NCBI RefSeq assembly: GCF_048128805.1
Contig: NC_136003.1
Span: forward strand, 22,782,840 to 22,846,839
Direction of reading: 5' to 3'
DNA length: 64,000 nucleotides
DNA from: Centroberyx gerrardi
Lineage: Eukaryota; Chordata; Actinopteri; Beryciformes; Berycidae
This document shows positions 48,917-58,639 of this stretch, one piece after another. The notes below the pieces were generated by a model. The model was not told the origin of the DNA. It searched no databases and saw nothing but the letters and a program-made list of their open reading frames with translations. How positions within the stretch are numbered: position 1 is the first letter of the stretch; each line of letters begins with the position of its first letter. Made by a program: the position numbers and the translations under genes.

Positions 48917-50460
48917 GTTTGCGTGTTAATATCCTGTCCTGGGAGTCAGCACCTGTAATGTTGACACCACATTGATTGTCACTGGCAATAAATGACCGGA
49001 GCTGACAAAATGAACATTAGCCAACCGTTTCATGAATCACCATGAACCACCATCTGTGGCTAGTCCAACTGGTGAACTGACACAATTAAGATAAGAAAGT
49101 TGACAGCCATCATATTACTGGCAGATTCTTGATGAGCTTCATCCTTCTTCCCTTGCCTCAACGTTTCGTTTACAGCTTCCGCATTTAGCAATGACGACAC
49201 ACGTATAGATCCGGAACACAATAAGTTCAATTAATGTTACTTATATTTCGTTGACTAGCAAGCCGATGACTTTAGTAACCCGATGGTTTACCGTTTACTA
49301 CATCCGCGTTACATTGACAACTATTTGAAGCAATGGGTGATAGCAAGTTTACTCGGAAACGATTTAACTTGACACTTAACGCCAGGAGGTCCATTATCGG
49401 ACACAGTTTTGCTAGCTCGGACGAACGTTTAAGCCTTTCCGCCTACTTTCCAATAAACCCATCAAATGTTTCATTAGAATCGCTAACAAACCACAGATTG
49501 TGTCAAAGTAGTTCACTCTAAACATGTAAGCATCTGTCGCATTTTTCGTATGATGGACGACTGTCGACGCAAACCAATATCAGAAATGCAGCCAAGCCCT
49601 GTCGTAGTTAATGCTCATTGCCTGTTAATGTTTTGGCCTTTTCTCGACATCACTTCACACTTCTTCCAAAACTATTTGTTGGCCAGATGAGGATCTGGGC
49701 TACTGCACTACCCGCTGATACAAGGCGTAGGAATCGGGAAAATAGCGCTAGCCTTGGCGGATGCGCCTAACCTGTTTCGGTAAACAGAGATCAAATTGAC
49801 TTTGTTCTAAGACCATATGAATCATTACAAGGTAACTCTTCGGATGCTGTTTGACTACTGTGGACTCGCTGTGGGGTCGTCGTCCAGTTTGTGCGGGAAA
49901 GGGGAAAGGAGCACCTCAGACAGGGATGTGTCCGATAATGGGCGCATTTATGTTAGCGCACGTGTAACGTTACTACCCGCGGCCGGGGAGCTCAAACTGT
50001 AGTAGACTTCATGTTAGCTATCATCATCTGCTAGCAAATGTTAGCAAGTTGTAGCTGAAAACGTTAACAAGCTAACGACTCGAAAACAGTTCATTTGATT
50101 TGGAAACACATAACAGTTGCCTCAGTTGTTGGCAAGATACGGACGTTACTAGGCAGCCGACGAAGATTCTAGGAAGTAGACTGGACCTAACAAAGCAAAG
50201 GCATGTCTCTCTTCTTGTCCAACTTAAACTAGTTTCTCAACGCAAACAATAGCGAGTTGTAGATGTTTAGCTCCTAGTCCAGCCGTAAGAAACATTACAT
50301 AAATGAGTGAATAATGGCTGACGCACATACTTACATGAATGGATCTTTTTGTTAAACAGACCTTACGGTGGCTATTTAAATTGAGGAAGAGTGATTTTCC
50401 GTTGTAGCTAAAATAACTTGGCTAGATGTGGTACTGTCGCCGAAGGCCGCCCTTTGCTAC
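48917..50460 (-). promoter_or_regulatory. zc3h7a 5' region: probable non-coding first exon, intron 1 and promoter
   Basis: Upstream of the ATG (48916-48914) the minus strand has an acceptor CATTACAG ending at 48953, giving a 36-nt 5' UTR on the first coding exon. A consensus donor, ATTCAT|GTAAGT, lies at 50335, so a non-coding first exon from roughly 50335 to 50450 is inferred. The GC-rich stretch near 50420-50520 would then hold the promoter. The interval is dense in GTTAGC/AACGTTA words (about 49940-50160), like the start of ubfd1. Confidence 0.5.
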
Positions 50461-50644
50461 TTCTTCTTCTCGTGAGGTTTGAGGCCGAGAGCAGACATCA
50501 CAGTCACGCTGCTGCCCTCTGCAGGAAATGAACAGGTATGCCTATTCTTCACACTAACCTGTGAAACTGCCAGAGACAGTATTACAGTCAATAGAGACGT
50601 TCAAACTGCAACTTCAAAAGTATGGAGGACCACGTCTGTCATAA

Positions 50645-50882
50645 CAATAAATAAATAAATAAATACATTTGTAAATGCACAGAGAAAAAGGGAAATAAAT
50701 GAATGAATCAATCAAATAAAGAATAGACGCATAGAGAAAAAGTGAAATCAATGAATTAATAAATAAAAAAGTATAAATAAATACAGAAGTAGGGAATTAA
50801 TAAATTTATTCATATAGTTATTTGTGCGTTCATTAACTTATTTCCCATTTTCTCTGTGCATTTATTTATTTATTTATTTATA
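50645..50882. repeat. Imperfect inverted repeat with AAAT/ATTT arms
   Basis: The left arm (about 50646-50706) has AAATAAATAAATAAATAC, then AATGCACAGAGAAAAAGGG and AAATAAATGAATGAA. The right arm (about 50830-50882), reverse-complemented, reads the same phrases (AAATGCACAGAGAAAATGGG, AAATAA..., AATGAA). A third, related unit (GCATAGAGAAAAAGTGAAAT) lies between them. It would fold into a long hairpin and may be a MITE or a palindromic duplication. Confidence 0.65.
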
Positions 50883-51161
50883 TGGCAGGCTTGGTCATCC
50901 ATACAAAAGACTCAATCTGAAGTCTAAGTTAAAATGTACACTAAACCCCACCCCTTTAAACAAATCAAGTGAACCACACAGCATCATCGTTCAGATCTGG
51001 AGCCTGAGGCAGTGGAAACTCCTCTCTCACCTCTCTCTCTCCTTCCTGCAAATTGCTCCCTGACAGACACGCTTTAATATCACTGAATAAGGTTTCCTGT
51101 CTGAATTTATCACCATCTCGACCCTCTCGGACTCTTTGCTGCTGCAAATGATGCTCTGGCA

Positions 51162-51520
51162 CAGTGGTTCACAAAGTAGGGGCTGGGGACCCCTAGGGCT
51201 CCTTGAGAGAGCTCCAGGGGGTCCTCAGGTAAAATAAGGAATAGTTAAAATTGTAGTATTTAATTTAAGTATTTATTGATTTCCTAAATTATTAATTGTT
51301 TCATTTACTAGAGGTTAGCCCTACGAGAGAATAGAATAATTATTATTCTGATCAGCGGTTTCACTCTCCCCAGTATTATCTCCCCACTTCTGGATTAAAG
51401 CATATGCAACAATACATGTGGGTCACTGGAGCAAAATCTTACCAAACAGGGCTCCATGGCTTAACACTTACCTGTTTAGGGGTCCTTGGCATGAAAAAGT
51501 AAACCCCTATACTCTCCAGC
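51162..51520. mobile_element. hAT-like non-autonomous element, copy 3
   Basis: It starts CAGTGGTTCACAAAGTAGGG and carries the same GGGGACCCCTAGGG...CCTTGAGAG...CCAGGGGGTCC interior as the copies at 13362 and 15427. It also has the late GGGGTCCTTGGCATGAAAAAGT block. The right end is decayed, so that boundary is approximate. Confidence 0.65.
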
Positions 51521-54500
51521 ACTAATCCTAGCCTCGATATATAATGCCTTTCTTTCCTTCTCAGGTCATGTCAAACTATACTAAACTATGACAGTTTGTT
51601 TCCTTGTTCAGGAAAACATACATTCCTGTAGAACATGATTTAGTTTACATATAAACAAGAAATGCAATGAAACTTTGCAGGTGAGATAAAAAATAAACAA
51701 CAAAAAACAAGCAGCTTAACATTTCACCTCATAACACATGCAATCATTAAAACCAAAATACAAAAAAACCAAGGTGATGAGGTAAATCAAATTACAAGGG
51801 AAATAAAAATAAATTAAAATAGCTCTAAAGCAGGAAATAAATCATAGGGGAGGTGAGTGTGGTAATGAGTTAATACATTTCCATTTTGTATAATGTGTTG
51901 TTGTTGTTTTTGACAGATTTCTGGGGGCCTGCGGCAAAACAAGATTTTTGGTATCCATTTGTGCATGTATTGATGGAAGCATTTCCTAAAAGAGTTAAAT
52001 GTCTATATATACTAATTCTACATCACTGAAACTAAATGGTGTCCCATGTGACATCATCAAACAGTGTACACTTAACCACATCACTTAGAGATTTGGAAAA
52101 ATATTGCCTATAAGAGGGTTATTGTCTATGACTGAGCATAGAAAGTTAGAAGACACAGTGTTCAAAAACCTGCTGTGAGTGAGTGTCACTTTTAAATACA
52201 CTGATGTTAAAGTCACTCAAAAGAAAACACACTTTACTTTCCGAACATGCAAAGCTGTAAATGCGGTAATGAATAATGCAATGCGTGTAAATGCTGGAGT
52301 CAGGTGGCACGTATAAACAACCAATTATCCCCTTTTTCGGCTGCCACAGGGAGGGCAGGACAGGGGGCTTCAAGAGAAAGAAAGAGCGATTCAACTTCAG
52401 TAGAATCTGATTTGAGAGTACGGTTTATTCTCTCAGCATGCAGAAAATCCCTTTGTAAAAGAAAAAAAAAAGACAGTCTCCCACCAATTCCAGACTGCCT
52501 ACAGTAATGAACAGCATCACAGTTAGGCGCATCACGAGGAGTGGTATAGGCTCCTCCATTAACCAAGCTTCTGAGAAGGCCGCAGCGGAGAATTCACGAT
52601 TAAAGGGGAAGACAACTAATGTAACCTTAAAGACGGTCTTGGGTTTAGCAAGACTTTGGATGTCAAGATGAAAGGCTGAGGATAGGGTTGTTGAATGGTC
52701 AGACATAGGAAACAGGTTATCGAAACTGCTTCCCACCAAAGTAGACACAAGTGGCTGACTCGCAGATGAGAAGAGTTCAAGCAATTAGAATCTGGGTAAA
52801 AAATACTATTTTGGTGTCTTTGTGGTGGTTCCAAACAAAAGGATTTAAGACGAGTTGTGTCTGAGAGATAAGTCTCCCCACAATCACCGTTAGTAGTCTT
52901 AATCTGAGCAAGGAACGCATCATCATCAATATGGGGACGATTCAAAGCAAGTTATCAAAACAAATAAATTATAAAAACGTTAGACGCAGTGGCAATTTGT
53001 ACAGCAGATGTAGATCTACGGGTGTCTTCATGGAGGCAGACAGCCAACCACTTGCTTCCATTTCTACATTCGTTTTAGTCTTTTTCTTCCCCCAGATTAG
53101 GCTGGAGCTATACTGCCTAATTCAGATTCAAGAGAAGCTCGTCCACAGACTCCCAGCTGGCCTGATGACAGACTCACATTGCAGTAATTTTCCTCAGGTA
53201 CTCCAAAAGAAAAAAAAAACACTTACTTTGGAAAGCACCTGCCCTCTCTCTGTGTCTGCACACTGTGTGCGACAAAATGATTTCAAAATGCATTTGTCTG
53301 TGAAGGCGAAATGCAAATCAGTTCATTCTGCTGAAGTGGAAATGCAATTCTAGAAATGTTGTGAATTTTGTTGTTGTATTGAGTTGTTGGACAGCATCAG
53401 AATAGTCTTCTGTGATAGAAATGTTTGTGTTTTTGTTGTATTTTAGAGATTTGGGGCTTTTTCAAGCACAGCCAGTTTGTCCTTAAGTCTCAGGAATTTA
53501 ACAACTTTTCTCTGGATGTTTCCCAGTCTGACGGACATGATCAAACTCCATTTGCCTGTTGTCTATTTGGGTTTTTCCTCATATAATCTCTCTAATCATC
53601 TCCATGAATTCAGCCCATTTCTCATGTGCCATGTCAGAAATTCCTTTATGAATTTTTGTGGCGAGAACCCAACCCACTACATTGTTTGAACAGTTTGTTT
53701 GAATCAGATCTTATCTCATCCACATCCTTTTGGAAGGACCAAAGGTTAATATTGAAAAAAAAACAACATAAAAATAACATAAATGGGCTGGGATATTCCT
53801 TCGTGATCCTGTCAATGCGTTGCACAATTCCAACACATTTAGGCTTCACGTAAAGCTTAGATTTTTGCAGTCAGGTGTGTTCGGCTGGATATGTTCTTAA
53901 TAATGCTGGATTGATTTATTGTAGTGGTGGATAGCTGAAGCGGAACAATAATCAGATATACAGAGATCTATCTCCTCTCAGGCAGTGCACATGATGCTCT
54001 CCAAGGCCATGCAATCATCTTGACAGCTATAGGAACTGCCAGGAGGAGGCGCTTATCTCATACTGTGAGCTCAAATGAAGAGGCATCAGGGAGGAAGCCT
54101 GTGTCAGAAAACTGTGAATATGTCCCTTTTTATCAAAACCCGAAGCGTGTGCATTTTATGATTTAGATGCCTTCTCATAACCACATTACGGATGACAATG
54201 GAGCCCATACAACGCTGGAGTGCTGAGAATGTACCTTCTCAGAAAACACAATAAAAAGATTAAAAGTAAAGATACGATACAATTTATCACACTTTCAGAT
54301 TAACACTTCAATTTGTCAACGAAGCTATCTTAGCCGTTAAATTCAGACACGTGGAGCGCTGTTCAGTTCATCTCGCTGACATTAATGGTAGCTATAGGCC
54401 TTGAGTGTTTTTTTTTTTCTTGTGGAGAATAGGTCTTTTCTATTCCCCTCCTGAAATGTCGTATATTTACAAAGGTAGGAAGATGGATGGGAGGCATGAT

Positions 54501-55353
54501 AGCTCTCTTTGTGATTATGGAGAGAAAGCATATTATTAGAGTGTAATTACCATCATTCTGGAAGTCCAGCAGCATTTGTTGTGATGAAGTGGAGGCCGCT
54601 GCTTACAATAACTGGGAACGTGCTGTGTGAGTAAGAATTAACCCTGAGACGTTTTCACCCATGCCACCTTTTCAATATGAGCATATTTGTGCACCTTTCA
54701 TCCTCCCACAAATGGCACATGCAACACAGACAACTCTACATGTCTACATACATGTATATAAATCATGCTTGTGTGTTCTAAACATCCTGAGAAAATGTTG
54801 ATTTGTTTTATTAATTTACCACTTGGATTCTGTTTCCCTCTATATGTATGTAAGAAATGTCTGGAAAGCTCAGAACCTCTTGAATTTGATGCATGGCTCA
54901 TCAATCTAGTATTATAAGTATCAGCCAGAATGTATCAAATGTCTAAATATTGTAATATTTGATTTCTTTCCTGTCCTGATGCCTGTCAGATACACAATGC
55001 AGTAAGAGAGCCAGAAACTTTTCTTTGGATGAATCTTGCAGTGGTTTGGGAGCAGCGCAGCATCCCACAATTCCCTTCTCTGGGATATTTCTAGTGTGAA
55101 CCCAGAAGGAAAGTGCAATTTAGGCAGAAACTAGTGAAGGAATGGTGTATCAAGAGCTCCAGCGATCTCTGTGTTCATCTGACATAAATGTAATGAAAGA
55201 CAAACATGTCTTTTCATTGATACTTACTGTAGCTTATGCATATTTGATTTTCACAAGACTCCAAATGTCTTATATCTCTAGAAAAGAAAAAAAAAAAATT
55301 GTTTTGTTTTGTAGAAAGCACATTATTGCAGCATTAATATTTAAGGCAGAAGA

Positions 55354-55381
<28 letters not shown>
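55354..55381. repeat. (AC)n microsatellite
   Basis: An uninterrupted AC/CA run of about 14 units. Confidence 0.95.
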
Positions 55382-55384
<3 letters not shown>

Positions 55385-55424
55385 GTAGTATAGAGCGTGG
55401 GGGGAAGCAGTGAATTCCTCCGTG

Positions 55425-55465
55425 CCTTTTCCCCTAGGGGGCGCACAGTTTGAGAACCATTGGAT
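55425..55465. repeat. Fragment of a hAT-like element end
   Basis: CCCCTAGGGGGGCGCACAG followed by GTTTGAGAACCATTGG resembles the GGGG...TGAGAACCACTG right end of the hAT-like copies elsewhere in the window. Only the end is present. Confidence 0.4.
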
Positions 55466-55599
55466 TAGTCTCTGGCCAATAGTGATGCTCATGAGATTAT
55501 TCAAGACAGCATCTAAAAAAAGCTCTCCACTGAATGCCTACAGTCACAGGGAGTAGGTAGACGACACTTGCTGTACAGTTCAGCTGCCTGTTGCATGCC

Positions 55600-55636
55600 A
55601 TGACTGGGTTTTACCGGATACTTCTCCTGTTTTCTG
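55600..55636 (+). CDS. pla2g10: Candidate alternative first coding exon of pla2g10 (signal peptide start)
   Basis: GCCATGACTGGG opens a 12-codon frame, MTGFYRILLLFS, ending in phase 1 at a consensus donor G|GTAAGT (55636/55637). Inside the 56695 exon, a pyrimidine-rich tract ending CTTCTGCAG (56749) provides an acceptor in matching phase. The spliced product would read MTGFYRILLLFSVGTASVA and continue in frame into the mature enzyme (153 aa). Secreted PLA2 genes usually split the signal peptide from the mature region by an intron, which supports this model. A 15-nt possible microexon (55741-55755) and an acceptor at 55998 nearby complicate the picture. No transcript evidence is available. Confidence 0.5.
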
Positions 55637-56182
55637 GTAAGTTGCTTGTCAGGAAGGCGATTTACTTTTACTGAAGCAGGGTATCATGTAGGGAACTTCT
55701 CAAGAAACACAATAGATTTGAATACTTATTTTAACAACAGAGGGAATCAGTCCAGGTAAGGAAGCCTTAAGGGACAACTACCTGAATTCATCCAAGAATC
55801 TGCCTCAAAAATGTAATTTAACATTTAACAACTTGTTTAAATAGTTAATATTGCTGTTTCTGTGTGTCCTCACAACTCTACAAACAACTATGTGACAAAC
55901 CGGTTCTTGAACTATTTTGTGTTTGTGTACATTCAGTGTGTGCAAAATTTCCTTCCACAACTTTTTCACCCTTCCTTTCTTTCCATGTCTCGTCTAGGTA
56001 TTCAGGCAGAGGCTAGGCTTCTGGTATTCATGAGGTGTGAGATGTCAGACAGTATAAAGTCAATCCTCTGACTCAGTTCCATTCACTATTGTGCTGAGGT
56101 AGTGTGGGTAACACAGCCACTGTGGCAAAAGGAACATATGGCATGGTTTTTGGGAAGAAAACGGCCCATAGGTGTGCATATA

Positions 56183-56528
56183 CACTACCAGTCAAAAGTT
56201 TGGATACACCACATTTGTCTTTATCTTTACTATTTTCCACATTTTAGAATAATAGTAAAGACATCAAAACTGTGAAATAACACAAATGGAATTATGCAGT
56301 GACCAAAAAAGTGTTAAACAAATCAAAACTATCTTATATTTTAGATTCTTTAAAGTAGCCGCCCTTTGCCTTGATGGAAAGGCAAAGGCTTTGGAGAGAA
56401 ATTCATACATAGGCATCAACTTCACTCTTTCAAGCATTTAAGCATAAGCCTTTAGATCAAAATGGCTTTAAGATAATGAAAAACATAGTACATTCAATCA
56501 GATGTGTCCAAACTTTTGACTGGTAGCG
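56183..56528. mobile_element. Tc1-like non-autonomous element (MITE), 346 bp
   Basis: The ends are CACTACCAGTCAAAAGTTTG (from 56183) and its inverted partner CAAACTTTTGACTGGTAGCG (to 56528), both flanked by TA. The interior AGTAGCCGCCCTTTGCCTTG block is typical of fish Tc1-family relics. It lies about 170 bp upstream of the pla2g10 start at 56695. Confidence 0.9.
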
Positions 56529-56694
56529 TACCTTCTTAGATTATCCCAGATTCTGTTGCTACTCAAAAATTTCACTTTGCACATATAAAATTCACACCCT
56601 CAATCATTTAAAACAAAGCAAAACAAAACAACAGCGGGCTAGAACTTTATTACAGGTTCACTCAGAGTGGAAGTGGGGAGGGAGGCTTGTTTAC

Positions 56695-58617
56695 ATGGCG
56701 AGAGCTGACATTGTCCCTCCTCTGTTGTTGTTGTTTGTTGCTTCTGCAGTGGGCACGGCCTCTGTGGCACTTCGCAGATCCCCACGGACCAAAAGAGGGC
56801 TACTGGAGCTGGCGGGAGTCATCAAATGCAGCACAGGACGATCTGCCTTGGCTTACATGATGTACGGCTGCTACTGCGGACTAGGTGGTCAAGGCTGGCC
56901 CAGAGACAGAGCCGACTGGTGAGGCAGCGGGACGGGGTGGTTTCATCACAAAAACAAAAATCAAATTTCAAGACACCTTTTATTATTTTTAAGTATAGCA
57001 TGCCTGAACGCCTGATGACAGCGTGTACCATAATGTAAACATTCAGCCGGGAGAAACTACATGAACCACCCTATACATCATGAGGTGCACAGTATGTAAT
57101 TTTGCATGCATTAGTGGTGTTTTGCCCTTGACTCCGTGGACCGTGTGCAGAAATCACTCCAGTCTCCTCCCTACTCATCCTATACATCCCACCGGTGTAC
57201 ACACACTTTCCGGTTCTTAATGAGATGACTGAACCTCAAATACTGCGCGACGGGACGGAAGGAGGGAGCGATTCACATGGTCCAATGAGTGCTTCAAAAT
57301 AGGCCCGAAATTCCACACCCAAATCCTAATTACCGTCTCCTTCCTTGCCTTCCAAACCACAGACATCAGGCCTCCCCAAAACCAGTTAACTGCTAAATAT
57401 CTGTTTTGCTAAGTCAAGTGGTGATCCTTCCCTTCTTTTAAAATAGACGTGGTGTGATTCAAACCACAGCGCTGTGACTATCCACCCAGCATTAGGCTTT
57501 CTATACTCTCTATGGTTGTTGTGACAGCTACAGCCTTCACAGTGATATATCTATTTTGGGTTTTTTTTGTCTTTCTTTGTTTAAATATAGGTGCTGTCAT
57601 AAGCACGATTGCTGTTATGGAGAAGCAGAACTTGCTGGCTGCCAAACCAAGACAGACAAGTATCAATGGACGTGTGAGGACAAGACAGCTGAGTGTGGTA
57701 TTGCATTTTTTTTAATATTCAGAGACTAATCAAATCATTAATGCATGTGCACTGGGCTGGTAATGCTTTTCACAGTTCATTTAGTACTGTGTGACTGAGA
57801 TTTAATATTTTGAAAATAAAAGCTTTCCGTCTGTATGGTAGCAAACCAAAATACCATATGTTATATGGTAGTAAAACACACCGCCATGGGTCAGACTGAA
57901 AGTGAAATAGAGTGCAGGATGTGTGATCTACAAACACCCGTGGTGTTTATGAAAACAGTATGCAGACTGTTGATTGGAGGGAAGGAAAGGATGCGTGCGG
58001 AAGGGATAGTTTATAACCCACAGTTATAGTATTTTAAGCTCTCATAAACCACAGTAATTGCTGATCATAAATAGCAACAGCCTTAATGTGGTTTACACTG
58101 AAATTTAAGGGTGATGCGTTTAGGATTTCTTTAAATATATTAATGCCGCATGAATTGATAATATCCACAGTAACAGTACTTCTTGTTCTACTGCTGCTGT
58201 GACGTCCTGTTGAGATGCCAGATTTCAACATTTCCCTGATTTTGAGAGGATTTGAGCCAAATGAGCCATAAGAAAGCAAAACACAGAAAAGTTGGAGCTG
58301 TTTGTAACGCTAACAGCCAGTAATCACAGCAAATTTCACAATGGTATGCTAATGAGGATGCCCCACACACATCATCTAACAGTTTCCCATAATTAGGAAG
58401 AATGCTCTTTTCATACTATCGGCCTGTCACTGAAAGAAGACATGTAGTAACTTTATTCTTTATTCCAGATGATCTGAAGGACAGATGTGAAAAGCTGCTC
58501 TGCAAGTGTGACAGGGAGGCTGCCAAATGCTTAAGAAAGGCACCTTTCATCCAGAAATATGCCCTATGGCCAGATTTCCTCTGTGGTTGTGATCACCCTA
58601 CATGTAATATTTACTGA
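56695..58617 (+). CDS. pla2g10: Group X secretory phospholipase A2, 3 exons in this model, 159 aa
   Basis: Exons 56695-56918, 57591-57697 and 58469-58617 total 480 nt, and phases close. The enzyme is a calcium-dependent secreted phospholipase A2 that hydrolyses the sn-2 ester of phospholipids outside the cell. Seen: signal peptide about 1-23 (PPLLLLFVASAVGTAS); a propeptide ending at the basic site RTKR (31-34); mature chain from GLLELAG; calcium loop YGCYCGLGG (57-65); catalytic WCCHKHDCC with H80 and D81; and CKCD with the structural Asp at 125. The RTKR/GLLELAG junction parallels human group X (RR/GILELAG) and separates it from group I/II enzymes. The mature chain is 125 residues against 123 in human. 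It holds 17 cysteines where human group X has 16; the extra one is in FLCGCDHPTC near the C-terminus. A TATA-like ATATAAAA near 56583 could serve this start. An upstream start at 55600 is also possible. Confidence 0.9.
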
Positions 58618-58620
58618 CTC

Positions 58621-58626
58621 AATAAA
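58621..58626 (+). promoter_or_regulatory. pla2g10 polyadenylation signal (AATAAA)
   Basis: AATAAA starts 4 nt after the pla2g10 stop codon, implying a very short 3' UTR unless a later signal is used. Confidence 0.5.
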
Positions 58627-58639
58627 TACACACATTTAC

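Larger units (their letters stand above)
50883..55599. other. zc3h7a-pla2g10 intergenic stretch, no gene recognised
   Basis: This contains the hAT-like copy 3 and several AT-rich tracts. A non-repetitive, GC-moderate block at about 53930-54660 could be conserved non-coding DNA, but that cannot be judged from one sequence. Minus-strand frames at 52425-52945 are open for about 110-120 codons but lack splice context or family resemblance. Confidence 0.5.

Noticed and set aside
52425-52945. Overlapping minus-strand frames of 109-119 codons
   Set aside because: They do not resemble a known protein, have no splice-supported continuation and overlap each other in different frames.
53930-54660. Conserved non-coding element
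   Set aside because: Composition suggests unique DNA, but conservation cannot be judged from a single sequence.
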